Below are positions 1-7,935 of a DNA stretch of 10,870 bases, in pieces; the first letter of the stretch is position 1; the number at the start of each line of letters is the position of its first letter. The DNA lies in the NCBI GenBank assembly GCA_027575765.1, contig JANBPT010001311.1, positions 1-10,870 on the forward strand, written 5' to 3'. Position numbers and translations under genes: made by a program. The stretch is from Tieghemiomyces parasiticus. Taxonomy: Eukaryota; Kickxellomycota; Dimargaritomycetes; Dimargaritales; Dimargaritaceae. Under the pieces are notes generated by a model. The model saw nothing but the letters and a program-made list of their open reading frames with translations, ran no database searches and was not told the origin of the DNA.

Positions 1-254
1 GGCGGGGACGGCGGCCGACGAGGTGCTCATGAGGGCCAGCATCCGGTACATGGTGCGGATGGCCTTCTTGGGCTGGGCCGAGACTGGAACGGGGAGGGCG
101 CGATTAGGAGGTGGGTAGAGGCCGGGTGGTCATTATAAAAAATAGTTGCTACTGGGCGGACAGAGGGCGTGGGTGGATGGAGCATAGGCTCCGGGAGACG
201 CACGGGCGCATGCTGCAATAGAAACCTACCTTTTCTAAGAACCTTGAGGGCCAT
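1..254 (-). CDS. 5' end of an unidentified two-exon protein gene (partial, runs off left edge)
   Basis: Exon 1 covers 254 to 230: ATG in a good context (gacacaATGG), eight codons plus one base, reading MALKVLRK. A GTAGGT donor follows at 229. The intron (229 to 84, 146 nt) ends in a pyrimidine stretch and ttccag, with a CTAAT branch-like motif about 20 nt before the acceptor. Exon 2 (83 to 1) restores the frame exactly in phase 1 and stays open to the edge, adding V, then SAQPKKAIRTMYRMLALM and STSSAAVPA. The visible N-terminus is rich in Lys, Arg, Ala and Ser, has no acidic residue, and looks like an amphipathic mitochondrial targeting sequence; that localisation is inference. The unspliced frame would stop at 27 after a low-complexity Pro/Ser stretch, which argues for splicing. 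Too little protein is visible to name the family. Confidence 0.6.
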
Positions 255-404
255 TGTGTCAAACGGTATGCAGATCGAGTATTGGGTGGGTGGGTGTAAT
301 TGACGTGTAGTCGGCAGAGGCAAACGAAGGCTAGCAAGAAGCTGCTGGCAATAGGAAAACTCGAGGGAAAGGTGCGGGGCTGTGGCGGGGCCGGGGTTGC
401 AAGG

Positions 405-411
405 TTATATA
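405..411 (-). promoter_or_regulatory. TATA-like box of the left-edge minus-strand gene
   Basis: On the minus strand the sequence reads TATATAA, about 150 bp upstream of the ATG at 254. That leaves room for a leader of about 120 nt. The leader is C/A-rich (repeated cccaccca-type runs near 280-300), like the leaders of the other genes here. Confidence 0.4.
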
Positions 412-479
412 CCGGACCAAGGCAGGGTGATCAGGCAGAAGCTACGGCCTGGGGCTCTCTCCGAATTAGTTGGGGGGGT

Positions 480-1847
480 GTAAACAAGGAAAGGCGCCCC
501 GTCCTATCTCCCAACGCATGCTAACCAAATGCAAAAGCACCTCACATTACCCCCCCTTTTTGCACCACCGCAGTCACCAACGCGGGGAGGGCTGGCTCCC
601 GGCTCGATTTCGTCCCTACCTTCCCCATAACAATGTCCAAGCGTGCAGTCAGTCCGGAATGTGGCAGTGAAATTCAACTGTTTGTAAAGGGACGGGTCGT
701 TGTCACTCCGCTCGGCTAGGCCACTGCATTCTGCCTAAAGCCAGTGTGGAGTGGCCGCCGGGGCCATCAAGTGGCTGCCTAGCCAGCATGGCCAGCGTAA
801 CTGCCAGGGCCGGTTCTGCTGAGCCGATTTTCCGCTACCCACTTGCAAAGGTCTTTGGTCATGGACAGGAGGCCAGCGGCTATGCTTATCAGCCCGCGCC
901 TTGGCTAGCCGGTCATAGCATCCAAGCACCGGAGGGAGTATTAGCCTCCCCCTCCGCCTTCATCCCACAACCTTACACTCTCCCATCCAGAGCCGCCCTC
1001 GGAGGCCAGTTTGTTTACGTTTCCCTGGTGGGTGCTGCCCAGTACTTACCCCTGCCCTCCCTCCGGGCCCCATTAGTTCATCCTGGCCACCCTCTTTACG
1101 TGCCCGCATAAAATTATGTTTCCAAATCAGGCGGCACAACCGCGTCCTACCCACCAACAACGCGTCTGCCTGGTGCCCTCCGTGCCGAGCCCAGCCCAGC
1201 TGCACGAGGGTAACACTGGAGGATTGACCGGCTGCAGCCCGGTAGTGCGGTACTTCACACGGCCTGCGCCCGTGGGTTGTATCCGGCCTTGGCCTTGGTC
1301 CCGGCAGAAGGCCCACTATCTATGGCATGCTCCCCACCTCAGTTATAGACCCGTGGCCAAGGACCTCCGGTAGGCCAACGTCTGCTTCTACTTTCATTGG
1401 GCGTTGAGGGAGCGCTATAGCAAGACCGGCAGGCGCGTATCCACAGGATCCACAGGCAGGGACACATCTGGTGCCATTCATGCCCTGAACGGCCCAAGCA
1501 ATCCGCCACCGGGGAAGCTACGAAGACGGTTGATGGGCTGTCTGCCTTGATCTCGCGCGCCGTCCCCTACGTGGTCAGTGACGCCTCTGGCGGTGCTCGA
1601 GTGCGGTCCCTGCTGCTATACCTCTTTATTCAGTATTATAGAGCTAAGTTAGCTGTCCCAGTCACCAGGACTGGACCCTGGTCTATGCGCAGACCGCAAT
1701 GCACCCGACGGCAGTAGCACACACCCGCCTCCGCCTATTAACCGTATCTGACCTAGACACTTCCTCAATGGCCTTACTACTTACGCAGGACTAGTAGTAC
1801 AGGGCACCTAAGGCATTGTGCCCTTTTCCGCCTGTGGTCAATTTATA
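480..1847. other. non-coding stretch, no supportable gene
   Basis: About 1.4 kb with opposing and overlapping short open frames on both strands (for example 746-1111 plus and 960-1316 minus). None has a recognisable domain, a promoter/poly(A) pair or convincing splice signals. A stop-bounded plus frame of about 98 codons ending near 1714 contains a CHSCPERPK stretch that faintly recalls a zinc-binding motif, but it lacks an initiating ATG and any supporting family pattern. It could be very old transposon debris. The 3' end abuts the LTR-like repeat. Confidence 0.4.
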
Positions 1848-2290
1848 TGCCTTCACAACGATAATCGCATTGAAGCATTGACTGATGCTGCATTCCCGCC
1901 TCCGCACACCCCATATCATAGCTTGATCCCAATCAATGATGGCCTAGCTATTTGGTAGTCTACATTATCCAGGCTTCACGCTTTTATCTATATCTATTAT
2001 CCTTCCTTACTTTACCTTTTTTCATGTATCCTTTTCGACGGGCGTTCAATCTTCCTGATCTTTGAACGCGCCTTCTTCACTGGCGCCACCGACTCCTATC
2101 CTTCTAGGACCTTCCTTTCTCTACCCTTGCTCTGGCAGCTACCTAGCTGCCCTTCTATTCATGCCGGCGCCCGGTCCCGCCACGGCCTGTCGTCCTGGAT
2201 TCCCCTAGTCCAGGCTGGCTAGTTACTTGATTGATGTTGGCCATCATCCAAGTATAAAAAGACCTAACGGTCGCCATTCAATAAACGACA
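1848..2290 (+). repeat. dispersed LTR-like repeat, copy A
   Basis: This is one of two same-orientation copies of a 420-445 bp sequence; the other is at 6292-6714. Similarity starts sharply at tgccttcacaacg and ends at aataaacgaca, so the element begins TG and ends CA like a retrotransposon LTR. Close to the 3' end are a TATA-like motif (GTATAAAAAGA near 2251) and an AATAAA at about 2280. Conserved internal dyads are GCGTTCAA (2042-2049) with TTGAACGC (2062-2069), and CCTGGA (2194-2199) with TCCAGG (2209-2214). Copy A has about 20 bp near 2155-2175 that copy B lacks. I see no target-site duplication and no primer-binding site downstream. A SINE-like or other non-autonomous element remains possible. 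Confidence 0.75.
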
Positions 2291-2445
2291 GAATATTTAA
2301 GCTTTTTTTTGTAGTTTAGTACATAATGTCTTATAATACCAAAGACCAAGATTCGTTATAAGAGTCATGTATAAGTGATAGCCGCAAAAGGTGTCTTCTG
2401 TTACCCATTTGGCCTTCAAATGAAGAATCCCAACCTACCATGTCG

Positions 2446-2487
2446 TAGGGTGAACTACCCTAGAGGAAACGTAGTGGCTAATTAGCC
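2446..2487. repeat. adjacent hairpin and perfect palindrome
   Basis: TAGGGT (2446-2451) pairs with ACCCTA (2457-2462) around a 5-nt loop. Fourteen bases later is the perfect 12-bp palindrome GGCTAATTAGCC (2476-2487). No associated gene is visible. Confidence 0.55.
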
Positions 2488-2565
2488 CGAAAGGCAGGAA
2501 AAAGACTAAGTAAAGTACGGAACGAACTCGAAATAGATGATTGAACAATATGGGGTGGGTCTTAA

Positions 2566-2668
2566 CTATCGTTTATTATGGGTCGTGCTGACTGCCTGTT
2601 ATAATGAAAGATGGCCCGCCTCTTTCATTAGGGCTGCCGTACAGGTCAGGCAGACCTTCTAACGATAG
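2566..2668. repeat. nested fold-back structure
   Basis: Three inverted pairs are nested. The outer pair is CTATCGTT (2566-2573) with AACGATAG (2661-2668). The middle pair is CTGCCTG (2592-2598) with CAGGCAG (2647-2653). The inner pair is a perfect 10-bp stem, TAATGAAAGA (2602-2611) with TCTTTCATTA (2621-2630), closing a 9-nt loop (tggcccgcc). The whole could fold as one interrupted hairpin of about 100 nt. It could be a relic miniature element, a cruciform, or a structured or silencing-RNA precursor; the sequence does not decide. Confidence 0.6.
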
Positions 2669-3089
2669 GGCGCATTTGGGGTTGGTACCAAGTCAAAGAG
2701 AGGTAAATACGCAACTAGGGGAAAAGGTAGCAAGGGGATATTCTAATAGGTGAGGAGGAGGAGGGGGCGTACTAGTGATAAAACGGCGGTGATAAAAGAG
2801 TCGCTAGTGTGGGGTCACAACTGATCGGATCAGTGGTTTGGTGTACCACATACCATGAACCTTGTTGGTCACCATCATTTCTTTGCTACCCTTGGTGTGA
2901 ATACTTCCTTTGCTTCCACCCCTTTTTAATGGGTATCATATAGAGTATAAAACTATCACCCAGTCCAGGGATAAATAATATACAGACTTCATTAACTAAA
3001 GACTAAAAGCTTCAGTAAGTAAATTCATGCAACAAGTCAACCCATTTGACCCTACAGATTCCTGTCAAACGCACAACGTACTAAGCAAC

Positions 3090-3162
3090 ACGACAGGTCC
3101 AGGGCTTGAACCAGCAACAAAATGAGTGCTACATGCTCACCCTACCTATTAACCACCGTTCC
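3090..3162 (-). other. degenerate tRNA-like sequence (possible SINE head or tRNA pseudogene)
   Basis: On the minus strand, TGGTTAATAGG (3155-3145) resembles an RNA polymerase III A box and GGTTCAAGCC (3112-3103) fits a B box. Their starts lie about 43 nt apart, as in a real tRNA. Numbering from the A box, only about four of seven acceptor pairs and three of five T-stem pairs form, and no clean anticodon arm appears. It is therefore not a functional tRNA as read. It could be a tRNA relic, a tRNA-derived SINE promoter, or chance. Confidence 0.3.
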
Positions 3163-3341
3163 GCTCACAAAATGTGGTGCGGACACCGGCTTTGTCTCTC
3201 GAAGGGATCTAGCGGACACGCCAATATCTAGGAAACGTAAATAATGGCCAATCCTCTTTTAGGGGAAAGGCTACTCAAGCATTAAGGTTATGAGCGATAT
3301 GCTGGGGGATGTAAATCCTTCCCCTGCACAAGAGTGGAAGA

Positions 3342-3373
3342 AGCAAGCCCGCGCGGGTATGCAAGGGCTTGCT
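3342..3373. repeat. hairpin
   Basis: AGCAAGCCC (3342-3350) pairs perfectly with GGGCTTGCT (3365-3373) around 14 nt. The 5' arm overlaps the palindrome CCCGCGCGGG (3348-3357), so two alternative folds are possible. An AT-rich stretch follows (3385-3430). Confidence 0.5.
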
Positions 3374-3431
3374 AGTTACTTTTACCGACTTTATTTTATA
3401 TCATTGCTTTCTTTTATTTATGTTATGCATA

Positions 3432-3476
3432 GTTGGGGCGCCGCCGCGGTCCCATACTATTGACAATAGCCCCAAC
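3432..3476. repeat. hairpin with internal dyad
   Basis: GTTGGGGC (3432-3439) pairs with GCCCCAAC (3469-3476). The dyad CTATTGACAATAG (3458-3470) sits inside and overlaps the right arm. It lies 70 bp outside the left arm of the large inverted repeat and could be part of an old element end. Confidence 0.45.
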
Positions 3477-3545
3477 AGTAAGCAACCCATTCTGCCCCTA
3501 CTTTGCCGTTAGACCTAGACCGTCGTCACGTACGGTCCAACCGAA

Positions 3546-3755
3546 GTGCCACTCCCCAAGGCCTAGCACCACAAACAATTGTTGATTTCTTACAATAACG
3601 ACGGCCAATCGATATATAGGCCCTAAAAACACTAACGAACGTAACACCTAAACTAAGGCCCACACACCCAAACGACGCGCACTGCGTTTGCCAGTAACGA
3701 AAGGGCTATCGAATGGTGTAGGTCACCGCTCAAAGTAGGCGTCACACTTTTTAAC
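3546..3755 (+). repeat. left arm of a long inverted repeat (partner 6069-6281)
   Basis: The arm matches the reverse complement of 6069-6281 almost end to end with small indels. The longest shared blocks lie around the segments tgttgatttcttacaataac and aaggcccacacacccaaacg. Similarity fades at both ends: outward near 3540, where the other side meets LTR-like copy B, and inward near 3755. The related open frame of the right arm is broken by stops here. The two arms would be terminal inverted repeats of a 2.7-kb element, or two opposed copies of a separate dispersed repeat. Confidence 0.7.
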
Positions 3756-4868
3756 TGTTCCCTTGCAAGGTACGACGGGGACAGACGGGTGTGATGCCGC
3801 GGGCAGAAGGAAGGTTAAGAGGGCGAGAATGAGCGGGCTCATCTGGCGGAGTCCACTCAAGAGGGCTCCACCCTCTATGGCGCGTGCCTTACCTCGGGGT
3901 TAAAAGGGTGATGGTGAGGCATCAGCTAACAGTCAAATTGGACAGAACTGGTTGCAGGTGAGGAGCAGGAGGGCACCAATATCGGGCAGTGAGGCTGAGT
4001 AACAAACAAAGGGTTAGAGTTGAATGCCTTGCCTTTGTTAACAGTCCCTATCCCAAATCTCACTGCCATTCACTGCCATCATCACTTCACGCTTAGTCTG
4101 TATCCTCCCATGCTGGGTTTTTTCTGGCATCACAGTATCTAAAGTCCTGATGAGTGATGATTAGAACGAAAAAAAAAGAAAGCCAAGTCGGTTCATCTGT
4201 GGCAACAGCCCAGGAGCCTGATGCCATGAGAACAGGCCTGTCTAGGCCCAGCGACGCTTTTACCGGTATCAGATGGAGGCTTAGGCACAACTAGCGGTTA
4301 GTTCCACACGTCTTTCGGTAGAACTACTAGGGAGGGGGACACTGAAATTGAGGCGGAAAGATGGACTGATCCAACCATGCAGTATCCGCTCCACCGTCGA
4401 CAGTGAAGTCCCTCTTCGGCCTGTCATGGCTCTCAGCCGCCGGCAGTCCCTGCATATTATCCTTTCGATCGGCACCAAGTGGCCCATAGACAATGCTTTC
4501 ATACACTCCTGCTCTTGGTGTCGTCTAAAATTTAATCTAGCAAGCAATCTCGGACCCATTGTTTTGGTCAGCAATTGAACAGACGGCGCCGCTCGGCTGG
4601 CCGGACACGACCACCACGACTGCTCGACACGGCCCACACAGACCTGCGCGCCCGCATTACGTCTGGCTTCGCTGAGTGTGCTAAGGTCGGGGGGAGGCAG
4701 CTAATCAGCGAAACGACCAGGGTCAGTGGATGGAGGGACTGAGACATGAGTGAAGTTACAAAGGACCCAAGGGCCATCGGATAATGAGCGGCGCTGTACA
4801 TACTAATCCGCCCGTCATTTTAACGGACTAGTCAGAAGATCAATCGAGCAAGGGAGTGCCTGCGGGGC
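3756..4868. other. non-coding stretch upstream of the secreted-protein gene
   Basis: About 1.1 kb between the left inverted arm and the next promoter. The open frames at 4281-4637 minus and 4348-4578 plus overlap antisense. They have no recognisable domain, promoter or terminator, and I treat both as chance. A fold-back at 3985-4067 is listed separately. Confidence 0.4.
3985..4067. repeat. fold-back with two nested stems
   Basis: GGCAGTGAG (3985-3993) pairs with CTCACTGCC (4059-4067). Nested inside, ACAAAGG (4006-4012) pairs with CCTTTGT (4032-4038), leaving a terminal loop of about 19 nt. The architecture is similar to the nested fold-back at 2566-2668 but the sequence differs. Confidence 0.5.
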
Positions 4869-4946
4869 GTAATTGACGAGTAGGGCCAGCGTTCCAGTCC
4901 GGCCGTGCTCCCGCCAAAAGAGCCGCCCCGCCGCTCGGCGCCCCAG

Positions 4947-4954
4947 TATAAATA
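4947..4954 (+). promoter_or_regulatory. TATA box of the secreted-protein gene
   Basis: A strong TATAAATA sits 146 bp upstream of the ATG at 5100, after a GC-rich block (gccgccccgccgctcggcg). A pyrimidine/CA-rich leader (about 4977-5099) follows. The arrangement suggests a single focused start near 4977. Confidence 0.65.
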
Positions 4955-5099
4955 CGGCTGCTATCGACCCCCTTACTTCACCCAGCACAACCACTCTCAT
5001 CCCCACTCACTCACACATCTACGTACCGCAGTACACCCTTCCTTGTCTTTGCGACAACGCTTCCTCTCCATCCACTCACCACTCCACCACTTCACCACC

Positions 5100-5381
5100 A
5101 TGCATTTCCGTTTCGCTCTCCCCACCGCCTTCGCTCTTGCCGTCCTGGCTGTCGCTACCGTCTCCGCCACCCCTGAACCCGGCTTCAATCGTATGGCCAA
5201 GAACTGGCGCACAAACAAGGGTGCCTCGACTGGCCGTCGGGTTACCGAGGCCGGCAAGGGGTTGGCGGGTATTAAGACTCGCCGTCAGGGCGGCAAGCTT
5301 CCTGATGCCTCGGGCGGCAAGCCTCCAAATGCCTCGGGCGGTAAGCTTCCCGATGCCGCGGGCAGCGAGGCTGCGGCCTAA
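5100..5381 (+). CDS. small secreted, cysteine-free, cationic repeat protein
   Basis: 93 residues, no intron needed. Residues 1-23 form a classical signal peptide: basic MHFRF, a hydrophobic Ala/Leu/Val core, and a VSA|TP cleavage site. The predicted mature chain of 70 residues has about 13 Lys/Arg against 5 Asp/Glu and no cysteine. Dibasic pairs at 46-47 (RR) and 61-62 (RR) are possible Kex2-type sites. From residue 64 come three octapeptides, GGKLPDAS, GGKPPNAS and GGKLPDAA, encoded by 24-bp tandem units at 5289, 5313 and 5337, then an Ala-rich end; NAS is a potential N-glycosylation site. I chose ATG 5100 because it lies 146 bp after the TATA box, has a caccaccATG context, and starts exactly at the signal peptide; the in-frame ATG at 4905 lies upstream of the TATA box. 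C- and G-ending codons dominate, suggesting strong expression. Its function is unknown; a cell-wall, effector-like or antimicrobial peptide role is inference only. Confidence 0.75.
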   Translation: MHFRFALPTAFALAVLAVATVSATPEPGFNRMAKNWRTNKGASTGRRVTEAGKGLAGIKTRRQGGKLPDASGGKPPNASGGKLPDAAGSEAAA

Positions 5382-5456
5382 AATGGATATAGGGTCACCT
5401 TGGCTGACAGCATCTGATCACTTTGCGACCTAGAGGGGTTATTCGGATTAACGCTC

Positions 5457-5462
5457 AATAAA
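5457..5462 (+). terminator. poly(A) signal of the secreted-protein gene
   Basis: A canonical AATAAA lies 76 bp after the TAA stop. Together with the TATA box it delimits a transcript of about 0.5 kb, which strengthens the gene call. Confidence 0.6.
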
Positions 5463-6068
5463 AGTACCCATTAGCCGTCAATTCCCACCCCCTCCTTTCA
5501 AAAGTACCCATTGGCACCTACAGTTGGGTAGTATGAGCGTGTTGCTGCTCGCTCTCCTATACCAATGACCCCCCATCGGTGTGCTGTGATGGCAGTATCC
5601 CATGCCCTGGCGGCACACGCACCGCTGTAACGATAGGATGACGGGACCAACGCAGCAACTGCCATTGTAGCTACACTGGGCAGTGGATAATACCTTTGCG
5701 CCAGTCCCCTACGTCAGATCCCTTGTACAAGACGTGTGTGCAGTGTGGTAGGAGGCTTGCGGCAGGCATCCGTCTAACAGCGCGTGGTGAAGCTGAGGGC
5801 CTTTACATCGCGGGGCTCGTCCCCTGCCCTCGCTAAGCCTCTATACAATTGCCCAATGTATGGCCCACCCAAGATACTATCCGTGAGAACACGGTGGCCC
5901 ATAGTGATCAGCTCTAGCTAATTGGGAACGTTGGTGCAACCCGCCGGAGCTTAGCCGGATGTGGCAGTAAATTCAGCATCTTCGTCCCTGATCCTGTGGG
6001 CCGTGGATTGCCAATACCTAGTTGGAGACCCCATTCTGTGCCCGGCTAATCGGGGCTGACAGAGGAAG
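5463..6068. other. non-coding stretch
   Basis: I see no gene here. The heptad aaagtaccca occurs twice (5461 and 5501), shortly after the poly(A) signal. Near 5958, the segment ggatgtggcagtaaattcag resembles 655-675 with two one-base indels, a short dispersed similarity of unclear meaning. Confidence 0.35.
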
Positions 6069-6281
6069 TGTCAAACGTTGTTACGCTTACTTTGAGCCGC
6101 GACATGCACCATTTGATAACCCTTTCGTTACTGACAGACGCAGTGTGCGTCGTTTGGGTGTGTGGGCCTTAGTTTTGGAGTTATGTTCGTTTAAGTGTTT
6201 CAGGGCCTAAGCATCAATTGGCCTTTGTTATTGTAAGAAATCAACAATTCTTTGTGGTGCTAGGCCTTAAGCGGAGTGTGG
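6069..6281 (-). repeat. right arm of the long inverted repeat (partner 3546-3755)
   Basis: This is the reverse complement of the left arm with scattered substitutions and small indels. On the plus strand an open frame (6022-6210, 62 codons) overlaps the arm and includes RHAPFDNPFVTDRRSVRRLG. The same reading in the left arm is cut by in-frame stops, so this is at most a relic of coding sequence and I do not call it a gene. The outer end lies about 10 bp before LTR-like copy B. Confidence 0.7.
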
Positions 6282-6291
6282 CTGCTTGGAA

Positions 6292-6714
6292 TGCCTTCAC
6301 AACGATAATCGCATTGAAGCATTGACTGATGCTGCATTCCCGCCTCCGCACACCCCATATCATAGCTTGATCCCAATCAATGATAACCTACCTATTTGGT
6401 AGTCTGCATTATCCAGGCTTCACGCTTTTATCTATATCTATTATCCTTCCTTTCTTTACCTTTTTTCATGTATCCTTTTCGATGGGCGTTCAATCTTACT
6501 AATCTTTGAACGCGCCTTCTTCACTGGCGCCACCGCCTGTTATCCTTCTAGGACCTTCTCCTTCTCTACCCTTGCTTTAGTGGCTGCCTAGCCGCCCGGT
6601 CCCGCCACAGCCTGTCGTCCTGGATTCCCCTAGTCCAGACTGGCTAGTTACTTGATTGATGCTGGCCATCACTGATGTATAGAAGACCTAACGGTCGCCA
6701 TACAATAAACGACA
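6292..6714 (+). repeat. dispersed LTR-like repeat, copy B
   Basis: This is a close relative of copy A (1848-2290) in the same orientation, with TG and CA ends. The first ~110 bp are almost identical. Later parts carry substitutions and a deletion of about 20 bp relative to A. The GCGTTCAA/TTGAACGC dyad is kept (6486-6493, 6506-6513) although its loop has changed. The TATA-like motif of A is weaker here (gtatagaaga), whereas AATAAA is kept. No target-site duplication is seen around B alone, nor between the outer flanks of A and B. Confidence 0.75.
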
Positions 6715-7804
6715 AAATATATCCAAACAATCCCCAACCTCCGTTTACAGTTTTTAAGCAAGTTTTAGCATTTTCGTACGTTTACTCCTACCACAACTAC
6801 TCTATTGACGATGAGCCTCGGCCTGACTGCCCGTCCAAACAGCATTGCCCGAGTTTGCAGGGACATCAGCACGAGACCAATAAAAGACCCCGAAATAAAC
6901 TTCTGAGCAACCAACCCCATGCCTCGCGCAATTCCCCTCCTACCACGTACAAGTCTCCGCGCGAGGAGCTGGGGTCACACAACTACATTGATCACTAGGT
7001 CTCCCGCTGTTCCACCGGTAAGGCCAGTGCTACAGGTGGGTGCACTTAGGCATCTAATATCCAAGGGAAGGTTGAGGCGGGCCAGCGACTACCCGCCGGA
7101 CTCGTTTGCTGCAGGAGGTGAGACTCGTCTTGGCTTATAATATCCACCTGCTGGCCCGTGTCAGGGGAAGTGGTGGCCTGTAGGTGGCCCTGTCCCATTC
7201 CGGGCTCACCAGAACCATGCCGAACCCAAAGCTGTGCTAATTTATGATATAACCAAATGAGATCGATTATACCTGCGCACCACAATCACATGGCTTCACA
7301 GTGCCCACAACCTACTATGTACAATGCAGACCTGATCCCAAGCCCCAGGCTCAGGCTAAGCAACAGGGAGGTTTGGACCATCCCCCTGTACACTTCTACC
7401 ACCACCCAAATCTCCATTACGGGAGTCAGCACCTAGTATTATCCGGCCTATTGCCCTAGGCTCAACTGAGCCCTCCCTGCAACTCCTGGTTGTTTAGAAC
7501 TGGCAACCGGCGGCTGTAGGGTACGTAATTCACCATGTGGGAGGCAGTTATCACCGCCTGGCCATTAGAGCTCATCGGGCCTCATCCGAGCGACTTGAGA
7601 CCTTGTGACTGTCGTTAGCCAATAAGAGCTCACCGGGTTGTACAGGTTAGTGGGCCTTACTGGTTATCTGTTGGTTGGTTTGTTTATTTAAAAAAGGGAT
7701 CTTTGATCTCCGAGTTAGTGTGGCCATACGAAAAACGCCTTCATTAGTTCCTTGGGCAATACAGTATTTGGACTAACGTGGAGTTGCAGGGCCGATTTAC
7801 AGGG
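6715..7804. other. non-coding stretch
   Basis: No gene is recognised. Two AATAAA hexamers lie 15 bp apart (6879-6884, 6894-6899) on the plus strand downstream of LTR-like copy B and could terminate transcription reading out of it. The motif AGAGCTCA(T/C)CGGG occurs twice near 7566 and 7626. The open frames at 6675-6998, 6919-7140 and 7046-7285 overlap one another on both strands and show no domain. Confidence 0.35.
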
Positions 7805-7810
7805 TTTATT
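7805..7810 (-). terminator. poly(A) signal of the proline-rich protein gene
   Basis: The minus strand reads AATAAA about 125 bp beyond the TAG stop at 7936-7938, a plausible distance for a fungal 3' untranslated region. Confidence 0.4.
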
Positions 7811-7935
7811 TGTGTGCAATATGACGAAGTGGTGTACAGAATGATGATGGCTAAAGAATTAAGCAATAAAGTATATCAGGTCGCAATGGAATGGCCAAAG
7901 CATGAAGGTGATTAGAGAAATGCAGACCACGGAGC

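Larger units (their letters stand above)
2291..3545. other. non-coding, AT-richer, dyad-rich stretch
   Basis: No frame longer than about 60 codons opens here on either strand, and no gene signals line up. The stretch contains unusually many short inverted repeats (listed separately at 2446, 2566, 3342 and 3432), the odd palindrome CTGATCGGATCAG at 2821-2833, and a degenerate tRNA-like segment on the minus strand. It follows LTR-like copy A directly and may be eroded transposon interior or structured non-coding sequence. Confidence 0.45.

Noticed and set aside
746..1373. Plus-strand open frames of 121 and 85 codons, with a 118-codon frame antisense to them
   Set aside because: No recognisable domain, no matching promoter, splice or poly(A) signals, and compositions expected from GC-rich non-coding DNA read in several frames.
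1424..1716. Stop-bounded plus frame with a CHSCPERPK stretch recalling an integrase zinc-binding motif
   Set aside because: No initiating ATG, the spacing does not fit the HHCC pattern, and no flanking integrase or reverse transcriptase motifs are visible.
4281..4637. 118-codon minus frame overlapped by a 76-codon plus frame
   Set aside because: No domain, no gene signals, and the two frames lie antisense to each other; a chance opening is more likely.
6022..6210. 62-codon plus frame overlapping the right inverted arm
   Set aside because: The homologous reading in the left arm is broken by stops, so there is no sign of coding constraint; kept only as a note on the repeat.
6811..6906. 31-codon ORF (MSLGLTARPNSIARVCRD...) resembling a mitochondrial presequence, after a C-rich leader-like stretch
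   Set aside because: It is short, ends in a stop without a visible donor site before it, and contains AATAAA hexamers within the frame. An unrecognised first exon cannot be excluded.
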